DNA of 52,004 nucleotides from the NCBI GenBank assembly GCA_018524725.1, contig JAEUWP010000015.1:1-52004 (forward strand), given 5' to 3'. How positions within the stretch are numbered: position 1 is the first letter of the stretch; each line of letters begins with the position of its first letter. The stretch is from Podaxis mareebaensis. Taxonomy: Eukaryota > Basidiomycota > Agaricomycetes > Agaricales > Agaricaceae. Below the pieces are notes generated by a model. It was not told the DNA's origin and did not search any database. It saw only the letters and a list, made by a program, of their open reading frames with translations. This document shows positions 1-11,366 of the stretch, in pieces. Position numbers and translations under genes: made by a program.

Positions 1-890
1 AGGCAAGATGTGATGGGGGGCTGAAACATAAGGTGAAACAGTGTGCTGAGTAAGTATGTACTAAATATAGCTGAGACTGTAACACAAACTCCTCAATGTC
101 ATCTCAGATCCCCCAGGCAAACCCTCAATGACAGTTGTTGGCACCTCCAATGATGCAAGCCCAGCCTCTAGTTGTCATACTTCTCTTTATCCAGTTTTGG
201 CAGCTCTAACACCATTATTTAGTGTACTTGGTGGCACACCATTCTTGCTGCTTGCAACACCTTTTGTGCCTTTGCACATAGAAGGTTCTGAATCAACTAT
301 CATTTACCAACCAGGTGCCCTCATCAGTAACACCAATTGCTAAACTTGTCAATGCAAATAATAGAATCAAAAGTATTGTAGTTGATGAATGAGTAAAAAC
401 ATGGCTAGCCTGCCTGTTGCCAAGCTCTAGACTGATCCCCATCTGTTATAAGCACAAGACAAAGATGTAGTATGCATCTACCAATAAACAACTTCCAGAA
501 CAATGTCCCACTCTTCTGCACCTCTGGAGGGTTGGGTTTCCACCTTGTGCAATCATGATCTACCCATATGTATCCTCATGAGCAGTTGATCCTCTATCAA
601 AAAAAAATGTCTAAGTTCTCACTCATGCAGTCCAAGCTATATGCTAAAGGCATCAGCCAGTCTTCCAGGATAAAATTTCACCTAGAAAAGCATAATCACA
701 CTCTACACCAATTTGACAGCAATCCCAAACAACACCCAAGTCTGCTCATGCTTCCATCCTTTGAACAAGTACCCTCATAGATTGTCATCAATGACAATGT
801 CACACCATAGACACACTCTGCAGCCTCTCCAACACTGGTTCCAACATCAATGCTACCCTTGTAAGCTGGAAGAACTCTTCCTAGACCAGA
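1..890. repeat. CpG-poor repeat-derived stretch
   Basis: This stretch contains almost no CpG and many TG/CA dinucleotides, like the transposon block at 10.2-19 kb and unlike the DNA from about 900 onward. No intact gene is visible. A short piece at about 104-205 matches the Yop1/REEP gene at 6150-6240 and is listed separately. The reverse strand of 500-880 reads as a protein-like frame interrupted by several TGA codons, which may be the decayed 3' part of the ORF ending at 881. The repeat family is unknown. Confidence 0.5.
104..205 (-). pseudogene. Fragment of Yop1/REEP-like gene (C-terminal region)
   Basis: The plus strand from about 104 to 175 aligns base by base with 6150-6220 of the Yop1/REEP gene, and more loosely to about 205. 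It corresponds to the GLPGGSG-type linker in the C-terminal tail. Most differences are CG in the intact gene against TG or CA here. It is one of four truncated REEP pieces in the window; the others are at 22.2, 33.9 and 37.9 kb. Too little remains to encode anything. Confidence 0.6.
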
Positions 891-1126
891 ATGGCCAGTG
901 CCACAGTTAAATTGATGTCCACGAGTGCACCAAAGGGGAAAACCGTAAACAACAGTGCAAGGTCATGTGTTGTGTGTATACTCTGTGCTTGTCCTGGACT
1001 TTTAGAGGAACCATAGGTGGTGGTAGCGAATGAGGAGGATGAAGAGTTCGAAAATGACCCAGGTGATGCAGCAGTCGCAGGTTGTCCATCTGTTGGACTC
1101 ACAGGCATCAACGGTGCTCCATTCAT
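881..1126 (-). CDS. Small hypothetical ORF, possibly the start of a decayed gene
   Basis: An 81-residue reading frame begins with ATG at 1126 and has a Ser/Thr/Pro-rich N-terminus followed by a hydrophobic stretch (about residues 55-80, LLFTVF...LAILV). Beyond its stop the frame stays protein-like to about 500 but is broken by TGA codons that could have been TGG or CGA. The break coincides with the change from CpG-containing to CpG-poor DNA. I do not recognise a family. It could be a chance ORF. Confidence 0.2.
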   Translation of the reverse strand: MNGAPLMPVSPTDGQPATAASPGSFSNSSSSSFATTTYGSSKSPGQAQSIHTTHDLALLFTVFPFGALVDINLTVALAILV

Positions 1127-2282
1127 ATCAGAGACGGAGCTCCTCCAGGTGCAAGTCCTCTAGCCTCATAGTATCACACTGGCAGCATCCCTTCCAATAG
1201 CTGTTGCTTCGTCGCTATACCAAAGAACCGCAGGGTCTGTTCGAGGTACAACTGCGGAAGCTGCCAGGCTTACAGTGCATGTCGAGACTTGCGTTTTTCG
1301 CACAAGAGCTTATCGCAAACTTGAAAGAAAAACACTATTGGTTGCTGACGGTGCTATATTTAAAACGAGGCACTGCATAACTTTTTTTTTTAAAAAAAAA
1401 GGTGGAGGAGTTTAAACATAAAATTAAGCTTTAGCTAGAGGTTACTAAATTAATTAAGGTAAACTCCACTCAGCACGAGACCATGTAAGGACGACCTCGG
1501 TGGCAACCGGGCGCCATCGACCATCCCTGAACGGGCACCAAATCAATTTTCGTCGGTCGATGTGAGTATTTCCGGTCTCTCGAATAGTAACCCGACATTC
1601 ATACCGATTTAAGTATATGTCGCCAAATTGTCTACAGGTGACGCCGTGACATGACTACGCAGGCACATATTCCAAGATCCTCGTCTGATCTTACGTCTTT
1701 TCGCACTCTGAAGACCCAGAGATCGTCAATCCAAAATCCGTATGACTCAGAGCCAATGGCCCATGCCTCGACGATATTTTTGCTTTTCTCTCCTCGAACA
1801 TCAGTTGTTTATCTCGGGTGCCTCTAGCATACTAATTCCAAGACAGTGTAATATGGCTGTATCATTCCTATTACTCATCCTAAAAGTGATTCTTAGATGG
1901 TGTTGAGTCCAAACCCAATCCAATGCACAGCAGGAAATAACTACGGTCTAGGCGCTGGTGATGGCGTACTGAACAGTGTTTTTATTTATGTTCACGTCAG
2001 ATCTGATCTATGCCGCCCCTTCCGACGAAAGAGCGCCAAGCAGGATAAATGCAAACCTAATCTCGGAGTGGAGTTCTCAATAGTATTCGAGCATTTCGGC
2101 ATACCCGCTGTGTGTTGCCAGAAGTGCCATAATGGCTTGTGGGCGCTATTGTTCTCAGTGATGGTATAAAAACCTTGCTGAAGTTTGCGTTTCCCCACCG
2201 TCCTTACGAGTTCCTTACACGCTCGCTCCACGTGCTTCGCTCTTTCCTGACTGCCTCTGCCACCCTCTCCTCTCCTCTCGTT
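1127..2282. other. Intergenic, no gene recognised
   Basis: Only short ORFs without family resemblance are seen. There is an A/T run at about 1380-1400. The stretch just before 2283 is pyrimidine-rich (CTCTCC repeats at about 2260-2282), as is common upstream of start codons in basidiomycetes, and may belong to the promoter or leader of the next gene. Confidence 0.4.
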
Positions 2283-3971
2283 ATGTTACAGGACTCGATG
2301 GCTCGGGAAGTTGAGGTCTCTTCAATCGTCCATGTGATCTACGTGCAGCACTATTGCCAACGTACGTATATCACCGCTTCCTGATACCGGTGATGGCTAA
2401 TTTAGGAATAATCTAGTTGCAGCTATCGTCGTTACCCTCTATGATCACAGTGAGTTCCAGAACATCGTTGTACTATGAAGCAGACACTGAGTATTTTGGG
2501 ACAATAACAATAGTTATTACTTTTGACCAAGAGGTGAGCACGAACTTGACTACTTTGTGCGATTTCTAGGCTGAACGTCCTGTTTTAGCTGGAGCTGATA
2601 TGGGTTAGTGCGTACCCTTGGATACTTTAGACACTGCTCATTTTTTTGGCACAGAAGAAGCGCTGGTCAAAGTCGAAGGTTCTCTACCTTCTAGTGAGTT
2701 CCCCTTCGAATATCCTTCTCATTAGACGCTAACACAGTTGCTCAGTGTCGATATATCGGAGACATCCTGGTGTTGTAAGTAACAGGGTATTTGTAGCAGG
2801 AACAGTGTAACTTATCTCTACGGGCATCGAGTTGGGAGACGTTTGGTGCGACATTATTCATTCTCTATTCCGCCAACCTCTGATAATGTATAGTCCTCTT
2901 GAACCATCATCCTACTTACCAGGTGAGTGCAATTCCTTATGGTTGACATAAATACGGTACTGAACGTTCTCTCCAGTTGTAAGCACCTGTCTTTTCTGAA
3001 CAAAATACCAGACTGAATTGCAATCTACGCAACTACTGCTTAGTTGTACGTATCCCCTCAGTTGACGCTCTTGTTCTTGGACTGACTTGCATGTTCTAGG
3101 TGTTTGGGGTTTGCGGGTCCTCCCAATAGTGGCTACTTTATGTACATGGGTTACACAACGTAGGTCGTCCTAGCATTGGCGGTGATCCCGTAATGACGCG
3201 CACTAGTCATTATGCAGTTTCGCATCCAAGCCCTCTACAATAGCAAGATATTATCCAGGTGTATCTCTGTGGTCTTCGTGGGTGAGGTTGTTAGCCTGGT
3301 CATGCTTGCGTCCTTAATAGTGCAAGGTATGATAGGTCAGTCCATTTACAGTCTTGTCGCTATACGCGTTTTTGAGTTGTTTGGACAGTCACGCATGAGC
3401 CGTTCCCCGGAATATACCAATGCACTTGCATCAAATTCTCACCCTATTCCTCCATGTATTGGGTCCCTGTCGTATTCTATGATACACTCATGTTCGTCCT
3501 GGCAGCGGGTATCGCCGTCAGGAGTTGGCGCCAGCTTCCTCGGGGACCTGAGTCTGAACCTATCGGCACTTCGCTTGTGGCTATCTTACTTCGTGATAAT
3601 TTTGGATATTTCTTCCTGTAAGCTAATCCCTCATATCTCCCCCGTTAGGTTCAAGTTAAAAGAGGCGGTTTAGGGCGTTTGGATTATACTTAACAACGAC
3701 GGTCGTCTGGTTAACTGCGGGAACCTGGTACTTCATCATCCCAGCATGCTTATCCTACTCCATAGTCACAGTCATGGGCTGCCGCCTTATCCTCAACCTC
3801 TGTGACGCGTATCACAACCCTCGGAGCTACACAACAAGAGGGGCTTCTGAATGGGATACGAAACCGTTGGAGTTTAACGCGATACCCTTGTCCAAGAACA
3901 CAACATATTCGGTTGCCGGGACGACGTCGACTGCATTTACAGAATGCAGCCACACGCAGGTCAGAGGATGA
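2283..3971 (+). CDS. DUF6533-type seven-helix membrane protein
   Basis: The frame can be followed through many small exons. Exons read with consistent phase are 2283-2361, 2417-2449 (AAIVVTLYDH), 2514-2533 (ITFDQE), 2589-2603 (LELIW), 2655-2693 (KKRWSKSKVLYLL) and 2746-2774 (CRYIGDILV). After an unresolved middle come about 3205-3326 (MQFRIQALYNSK), 3389-3617 (EPFPGIYQC, then YWVPVVFYDTLMFVLAAG and LLRDNFGYFF) and 3674-3971 (VMGCRLILNLCDAYH). The order CQ-AA..YDH, TFD.E, W, LL-RYI, RI-ALYN, YW-P, LLRDN and GCRLILNL is the signature of the DUF6533 family of Agaricomycete membrane proteins, whose function is unknown. I could not settle exons between 2775 and 3204, so a broken middle is possible. 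The last two exons are the firmest. Confidence 0.75.
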
Positions 3972-4711
3972 TACAGAGCTGAGTATAGTCCTTGGGACTT
4001 GCTAAATATGCGACTAAGGTCCCCGTCCAGGTGAGAATCAGCACCAGGGGCTCACTCAACACACAAACCTAACTATATCTAACTAGGTTGCTCCCATCGG
4101 TAACTTCGATTACTTTCTTGAGTTAACACCCATGCGATTATTTTGTTGTCCTTAGCGTTACCGTACTTAGTATATATATAGTTCATTCTCTAACCAATCG
4201 CTCGGTTTGACGAGGTACCTTTTGTTCTTTAGGGCATTGTTTGTTGAATAGTGAATGGATAGGGGTTATTGGTATGATGCCGTTATGGCCAGCTTTGCGG
4301 TGAACAATACATGTAAATATAGTACACATTGCGGTTTCTGGGCTCTGTTCCAGAAGCTGAGTCCACCTATGAATTAGCCTCGGGGAACTCGGCTTCTGAG
4401 TGACTTTCTCATGGGCGGGGGCGAGGATACAAGCGCGCGAGGCGAACCCGATAAAGAAGTCTCGCTGAGGGTACCATGGATTTTGAATGCGTGAGAATTG
4501 TATTGGATCTGCCATTCAGTTATCATGTGTTTAAAATCCATGACACCTTCCATGGAGCTCATTCATCTTTCCGTCTCTAGTGAAGCTTGTGGGGCGTTGC
4601 AATTCGAACTAGGAACCGTTCTGAGTGCTGCTGCCAATAGCAGCGAACCAGGGAACCACGATAATCCAAGTACAAGAAAGGTATATTGAAGAGCATATAA
4701 ACATCACTTGG
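3972..4711. other. Intergenic, no gene recognised
   Basis: Only shadow ORFs on both strands are visible, with no protein-family resemblance and no repeat relationship to the rest of the window. A short TATATATATA run lies at about 4170. Confidence 0.4.
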
Positions 4712-5839
4712 TTAGACATCCCGCCCAGGAGACCTGGATCTACTATCCTTAATATCATCCCTGTCCTTGCTTAAGCTTCTACCCCATCTAGCGGATCTGG
4801 ACCTTGGAAGTCTGCTTCTGGACCGGCTGCGACTATACCTTGAGTAAGAGGAATAAGACATCGACCCACTCCCGATGGACCTGGTGCGGCTTCTTGACCG
4901 GGAAGTACGCGAGCGGGATCTCGAAATCAGGGAACGAGACATGAAATACGGTGGCCCTGAAATGGCTGAGAGACCTTTGTACGGGAACGACTGGAGCGGA
5001 CAGAGTAACTGGCCGAGTGACTCCTGGCACGTGGAGATCCTGAGCGAGGGAGTAGGAACGCAAGATGGGACGTCCGCGGCCGTTTTTACGACCCCAACAA
5101 CCTCTACCCCTTCCTCCGCTGTCGCACCTATCACCACAATCGCAGTCACGATCGGGACCGCCATACCCACCACGAGTGTAGGAGGGGGTGCTAGCCACCA
5201 CGGCGCGAGGAAGGAAGCGGGATCTGGAACGACGGGCATAAGCAATCACGGTCCCTGTCTTTATCACGTAATAATAAACCTCTCCTTCCCCACCCACCAC
5301 CCCTACCTCCACGACGCACATCCACCGTGGTATGAGTCTCTCGCCTTCCCGCCACCGTATTCCTCATTTCTACATGCCGGAGAACGGGAGAGACTCCTGG
5401 ACCTTGTATGGGACCGACTAGGGGATCTTGGGGACCTGGACCTGGAGCGGGGGATACGGAAACGAGAACGTGGAGAAAACGAGAACGTGGAAAAAACGAG
5501 AACGTGGAAAAAACGAGAACGTGGAAAAAACGAGAACGTGGAAAAAACGAGAACGTGGAGAAAACGAGTACAGGAAACGGGGACGAGATAGGGAGCGGCC
5601 ACCATTACCCGTTGCAGTATATCGAGAGGCAGCGATGGTGGTGGCAGACCTCAACGATTTCGGTGTGGTGGTGGTGAGCGAGACCGGGAACGAGAACGAA
5701 CGAGTGTGGTGTTCCGTTTGTACAGAAAATATTCATCATGCCACCGGCCCATCGCGTCGCATTTTGATGCAATTGCGGGTTCATTTCGACACATTTTCCA
5801 AATGGGCATTATCAATGTTATAAATAGACTAATGCTCAA
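4712..5839 (-). pseudogene. RS-rich (SR-type) protein gene, frame broken or mis-spliced
   Basis: On the minus strand, Arg-Ser dipeptide runs appear in successive pieces. These are 5725-5651 (VRSRSRSRSPPPHRNR), 5470-5303 (RIPRSRSRSPRSPSRS), about 5240-5000 (Arg/Gly-rich, YTRGGYGG) and 4945-4712 (SRSRSRTSRSRSRTRS to a stop). They lie in different frames, and the 17-base minisatellite at 5462-5571 sits between them. RS domains of this kind belong to splicing-related proteins of the nucleus. No RRM, cyclophilin or zinc-knuckle domain is seen, so the specific protein cannot be named. The gene may have unrecognised introns or may be broken by expansion of the repeat. Confidence 0.45.
5462..5571. 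repeat. 17-base minisatellite, about 6.5 copies
   Basis: The unit cgagaacgtggaaaaaa is repeated head to tail with an occasional A-to-G change. Because 17 is not a multiple of 3, each added unit changes the reading frame, so the array runs through all three frames every 51 bases. On the minus strand the array encodes a 17-residue period (FSTFSFFPRSRFFHVLV). It lies inside RS-coding sequence and probably arose from an Arg-Ser codon run. Confidence 0.9.
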
Positions 5840-5906
5840 GCGCTCATTGCTTATTTCAATAAATATTCATCACTATGAAAATGAAAGCAGACATCCAAGC
5901 CAGAAA

Positions 5907-7071
5907 CTAATCACTCTTAACCCGCTCATACCCCTTGGCACCAGCACCCCATCCACTGAACCAGCCACCGCCACCACCACCTCCGCCCGCAGGCGCACCC
6001 TCGTCCTGGTTGTCACCCACATCGTATCCCTCCACATCACTCGGCACCTCGACCTCTTCAAACTTCCCACTTCCACCGCTCCCCGATCGATTCCTCACAT
6101 GTCCCTTCCGTTTTACAACCGAATCCGACGAACTCCTTGACGTCGTTCCAGATCCCCCAGGCAAACCTTCAATGACCGTCGTCGGTGCCTCCAATGCCGC
6201 AAGTTCAGCCTCAAGCTGTCGTTTCCTCTCTTCTACACTTGGTTGTCTTCCGTGACCTGAGGCACGAATCCGGGAACTAGGAGGCGTGGTAAGCACACTC
6301 GCACCTGGCCTCTTCCTCCCTCCACTGGCAGCACCAGCGCTAGATCCTGATCCAGAAGCCTGCGCTTGAGCACGCGCGCCAGAAATGAGCGCCATCCCAC
6401 CCGCCAAGATCCCCGGCCCATAGCTCCCCCACAAACTCGACGCCAACTGCATCGGTCCACTCATCGGATTCGCCATTGTTGGTGGTTGCGCCGCATCTAC
6501 CCTTTCCTCCTCTTCCAATTCCCTCCCAGCGGCAGTAGTGCTATAACTTGTGGGTGGTTGTCCCATGGCAATCGCGGCTTGATCCCAAATCATCCGAGCA
6601 CGTTGTTGCAGGAATGCGTATAGCCGTGTTTTGGTTCGCGCGAGGGTTGTATCGATTTGTGATTCATGCGTTCGGAAGAAGGGTTGGAGGTGGGTACGGT
6701 AGAGGTATGATGAGCCCTGGGTTTGTGGAAGGGCGATGTAGAGGAGGAAGAGGGTTTTGAGGGTGTAGTAGAACGGTATCCTGTTCAATGCTTAGAATTC
6801 AATATGCATATTTAATTTGTGGAGGGAGACGTACCACGAAATAACCCATTCCGCGACATATTCAACACCAACAACACACCCAAGCACACACCAATACATC
6901 AACCATCTCTCCAAGTCCTCCTCTGACGCAGGTCGTTGACTCAAAGTTTTATACGACGCATAGCCTGGATACAAAAACGCAACCAGCGAACTGCAACCAA
7001 ATGAGCCCAGTGGCACCAGCAATCCTCCTCAAAACTCACCTGATGACCCGGGAAGTGAGAAAGAACAGCAT
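5907..7071 (-). CDS. Yop1/REEP (TB2/DP1/HVA22) ER-shaping membrane protein
   Basis: Three exons, 7071-7040, 6990-6835 and 6780-5907, joined by GT-AG introns of 49 and 54 bases, give 353 residues. The TB2/DP1/HVA22 domain is clear across both splice joins: LYPGYASYKTL, LMYWCVLGCV, then EWVISW joined to IPFYYTLKTLFLLYIALP and YLYRTHLQPFF. This family bends and stabilises ER tubules by hairpin membrane insertion. The rest of the protein (about residue 110 on) is low-complexity Ala/Gly/Ser with a basic-acidic helix (VEERKRQLEAELAALEAP) and a Gly/Trp tail. The start at 7071 gives a hydrophobic N-terminus (MLFFLTS). It is divergent from the BAH-PHD gene with 296 bases between starts. It is the parent of the truncated copies at 22.2, 33.9 and 37.9 kb. 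Confidence 0.9.
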
Positions 7072-7367
7072 CCTTCCTCACAAAGTCAATTGGAGAAAGT
7101 AAATGTACGTGGTAGCAAATAATCGAGAGGAACGTGTATAAGTGTTAGCCTAGAAACCTCGTGGAGGATGACAACGCAGGCAACAGCAGCGGGCAACGCA
7201 GAACGGAGACATATTTAATGGCATCGATGACGTAATCCGTTCACCACCCCTTGATCGCCGTGTGCAAGACGTTGGATGTGCACTTACGGTATGGTGTCTA
7301 TCCTCCCCTCCAATATACTTCCTTTCTCACTCATTCACTGACACATTAAAAACTTCAAGTACGCTGA
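7072..7367. promoter_or_regulatory. Shared divergent promoter region
   Basis: This 296-base interval separates the start codons of the Yop1/REEP gene (leftward) and the BAH-PHD gene (rightward). It is CpG-containing and pyrimidine-rich before 7368. No defined TATA box was identified. Its role as a common promoter is inferred from the gene arrangement alone. Confidence 0.5.
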
Positions 7368-10034
7368 ATGGCTCGCAGAGCCCGTCTAACAGCCCGCAAA
7401 CCAAAATCCAAGGCCAAAGACGAGTTCAAAGATACCACTGACCCGGATGGTGAACCAACCCCGATCCCACCAGATGAAGCACGCTGGCGAAAGATGAATC
7501 CTTACGGACTTTTTGCAAGTACATCTCACTCCTACCCTTTCCTTGACCACCACCTAACACACGCCCTTTCGCAGTCAATGATAAAGATGGAACCAAACAC
7601 CGATTCAAGCGCGGCGAAATGTACGCACCCCCGCTTTCCCCACACTCAATAAAGCAACTCATCCACACCCCCTTTGTAAAACACGTATGGTGTATTACAT
7701 CACAGAGCAACGATCCTCCCACAAGACAAAACCCCCGGCGACCCCATCGAACCACACGAATATTGGGTAGGCAAGATCCTTGAGATACGTGCGGATGCAG
7801 GGAGCGAAGATTCCGATATCGTGAGTCCTTCCTCACCCAACTCGATCCACCTCACTCACCCGATGCTGACAGCAGATATGGACAAAGGTCCAATGGTTCT
7901 ACTCTGCCCAAGACGCTGCTGGAGTACTAGGCAAATCTCTGTCAGTCGCAACCTCCCAATTCCAAAAACCGGGATGCACTAGACACCTGATATACGACTC
8001 ACTCAAACAGGGATACATCCGCCCTTGGCAAATTCGAACGTATCTGGTCTGATCACTGGGACTATGTCCTTCCTCAAGCTTTCAACGAAGTCATCCCCAT
8101 GCCACGCCTACACACCTTCCCAAAACCCAAATCGCGCCCTAAAATCAACCTCAATCTCAAGTTCAACGAATCACGCGCTGCGTCGACTTCTACCACAACC
8201 ACGAGCGCGAGCACCAAAGTCGAGGACTCAGAAGTAGACAGTACAAGACTCGAAGACCAAATGCCAATCGGCCCGGAAACGTTCTACTGGCGATACACCC
8301 TCGAAGTCCAAGCACGCAAAATCAACGTGAGTCCATCCTACACCCTTTATTATCGTTGGAGATAACAACATCACTCTAATCTATACCTCGTACCCTATAC
8401 AACAAACTATCCCAAAAACCAACACTCGCACAACTCGCACACATCGCACAAAGCCAAAACCAAACTCCAAAATCTGCCTCTGTTCTTCACCCTACCGTCC
8501 CGATGATACCTCACTCCTCTCAGGCGTGATGCTCTTCTGTCCTCGACCCTCCTGCAAAACAGGGTACCATATCGGTTGTTTGAAAGATGCGAAGAGTGTA
8601 TGGGTCGATTCGGAGGTTGTTGTTCTGTCGCCCGTCAAGGGCAAAAGCACGCGCAATGCCAAAGGAAAAAGTAAGGATATGGGTCAAGATATAGACAACG
8701 GACAGACGCGTGGTAAAGGACGAGGACGAGGCAGAGGGCGTGGCAGAGGGCGGAGCAAAGGCGGCGCAAGAGGAAAAGCCAAGCAAAGAGAACCCGAGAT
8801 AGAGATAGATGAAGATATCTCAGACCAATACGATGGTCTCAACTGGATACCAATACCACCCCGTGCCCTTCGACTACTCACGACCTCACCAGACACAAAC
8901 GCTCCCATCGACTTTTTCCATCTCATTCGGTCTGGTTCTGGGACACCTGAGGCAACGATTAGCTTCCTTCAAAGAGTCCACGAACGTCAACTTGCCGCTC
9001 TCCGCAAGGCTACTCAAGCGCCTAATGGAAGAGATGAATCTCCCAGTACGCGTCGAGGTGCTACTTCGGGTATGAGTGCTAGTATGAGCGCCAAATCCAA
9101 AGTTTCTGGTGGGAGCATAGTTGAAGTTGAAGATTTGCTTATCGAGGATGAGTGGTACGACAACTGCGACGACGGCGGCAGCATGAATACAAATCCAAGA
9201 ATGCGCAAGCAGCCAAATCGACGAACCTCCGCCTGGAAAAGCACCTCCCACTCGAGAAATACCACTGCCCAAACCCGATCCTCCAAAACAAAGCCAAAGC
9301 TAAAACCACCCCCAGCACCACCCCTTACACCAATTAAACTACTAACAACACTCTTCTTCCTCCCATCTCCCTTTCCTCCCTCCGGATCCAAAAACACAAC
9401 CACAACGCCCCATTCAAACTCCACCTCCACGCAAAATCAAAACCAAAGCCAAACTACAAACCTTACAACCCTCCTCCACCTCGCATCCCAACCCCTCCTC
9501 CGCGGCGGCGCTTACTTTCCCTACCTAGGTCCAACTGGCAACATCAACGTTGTCCTCGCGGCTCGCCAACTCATCTGGGACACATTCAAAGCTCTCGGTG
9601 AACTAACCTTGACATCATCACCCGAGGACGAGGACGCAGATAACACCCAAGAAAAAGACGCAGAGGATTTCCGAAAAGTGATGGCCTGCGTCGAAGAAAC
9701 CCTGGGGGACTGGCAAGAGAAGCTGGTAGGAGAGGAGGCGGAGGGAAAGGTCGTTCCGCCCAGAGGAGAGGTTGAAGATGCGCTCGTTGTTGGGTCTGAT
9801 GGTTGGAAAGTTCGGGTTGGTGATGACGACGACGGCGTTGTTGATGATAGGGAGGATGTAGATGTGGACATGGTCGACGGGCGTGCTATTGCGTCGGGAC
9901 AGAAGAAGAAACGACGTTCCTCGAGATTGAGAACCAAACCTACAGCGAAAGATGACATGGACGTGGACGTGGACACGGAGGATATGTTGTTGAGAGTTGA
10001 CTGGGCTTGTCCAGGGTGTGGAGGCTCAATTTGA
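7368..10034 (+). CDS. BAH domain protein with a split PHD-type zinc finger
   Basis: Six exons (7368-7518, 7575-7620, 7706-7820, 7876-7940, 8011-8326, 8454-10034) with matching phases give 757 residues. Residues about 60-225 form a BAH domain (EYWVGKILEIRAD, VQWFYSAQDAA, HWDYVLPQAF, ETFYWRY), a module that binds nucleosomes or modified histone tails. A zinc-binding pattern follows: C239, C241, C260, C265, H270, C273. The last pair, C750 and C753 (WACPGCGG), lies at the very C-terminus. The roughly 476 residues between carry a GRGRGRGR basic tract (about 318-340), acidic stretches and a conserved-looking helical part. A nuclear chromatin-reader role is inferred from the domains. Whether the two zinc halves fold together is not shown by sequence. 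Confidence 0.85.
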
Positions 10035-10190
10035 TTTTTGTCGTGTATATAGAATGTCTGCATATCTTTTGGGAGTTTTGGGTTTTAGTGTCATTTACGA
10101 TCTTGCATGACTATTTGAAGCTTGGCTGCCACCTCTGGTCGAGAGTGATAGAATCCAGCGAGATACGAAATGTAGCATGTATCTCAAGTC

Positions 10191-11366
10191 ATGCTGGTGC
10201 ACGGGATGTTCCATAGGCTGGGTCATCTATGAACTGAGTGGCGATGTTGACATAAGCAGATAGCCCATCTGCAGCAGCAGAGAGCTTGAGGAAGTCACCT
10301 TCTGCTAGCCAATAAGTGGAGCATGTGAGAGTGGGAGATTTTGCCCAAATTTTCTCCAACTTGGCATGGAGGTAGAGTTTGACATCTGCTCAAGCTTCAT
10401 CATCATCAACCAGGATCTCCTCTTTCACAAAGCTCAGCACAATGCTAGGTCATGAGAACATGTGTGTTAAATGAGGCTCTGGATGACTGGTGATGACCCA
10501 GATCAAAGGGATGCTATTGTACACCAAGGAAAAGTAGGAAATGAGGGAGACCAGCTTGCACTGCTTGTCCTGGTCCACACACTCATCCAAGCTGTCAATG
10601 AGAATTAGGAGTGGTTTGGGTTTGCAATAGATGCCATGTTCTGTGAAGGGCTTGATGAAGAATGTTCTGGATTGTGAGTGAATTGACTTGGATAGTAACC
10701 TGAGATTGTCAATCATTCTGCTGTGAATGAACTGATGATATGGACAGTGGTTAACAGTGGTCTGACAGGTGAGGGTGGGGATAGCTTTGGATGTGCTGCT
10801 TCATCCATTGATGGAAAAGAAGAGGGATGTGCCTAATGCAACATTCAAAGTGGGGGTGGATGTGTTTTTGGCAGGGGTTTGTAAAATGGTGGACTTGCCA
10901 ACTCCAGCAGGACCAACAAGCCAGAGCAGCCTCTTTCCCTCTTGGTAACCAGCAAAGAAATCCTGTATTCATCCCACAATTGACAGTTGGGTTCCTGGGC
11001 AGCATCAAGGGGGCAGGTCACACTCTGATGAGTCAAATTCAGCCCCTGGTATGGTATGTTTCCTGAATTCCTTCATAACTACTGCATCCAGCTCAGTATT
11101 ATTGTAACAATCAAGAGTGAAGTTATCTCACAAGTCTTAAGAGTTGTATGTCACATTGCCCACTATGGAATCTTGTATGACAAAATCATGAGTCCTATGG
11201 GTGCATAGATGATCTTGCATTGCAAGGGATTGCATACACTAGGAACAGCTTTAGATCATTGACATACTGACATTGTCAGTGGTACTAACTGGTGTGTGGC
11301 AAGTTGTTGAAAGTGCAGCAGGATATGTATCAGAGCTAATCACTGAGGTAGAAGTGGGAGAGTGTA
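10191..11366 (-). pseudogene. NLR-6: decayed NACHT gene copy, both ends missing
   Basis: The minus strand matches the NACHT exon of NLR-2 from the middle of the gene (about 10191) through the Walker B region (LLILIDSLDEC at about 10600) and the P-loop region (about 10900) to the exon C start near 11090. It continues through exon B to part of exon A, ending at 11366 where an LTR-like sequence starts. Almost every CpG of the other copies is TG or CA here. Several stops and frame breaks follow. The 3' part, including the C-terminal module, is absent. It lies only about 150 bases past the BAH-PHD stop. Confidence 0.85.

Noticed and set aside
4875..5591. 238-codon plus-strand ORF over the minisatellite
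   Set aside because: It is the shadow of the minus-strand RS-coding sequence; its repetitive Arg/Glu/Lys end comes only from the 17-base repeat.
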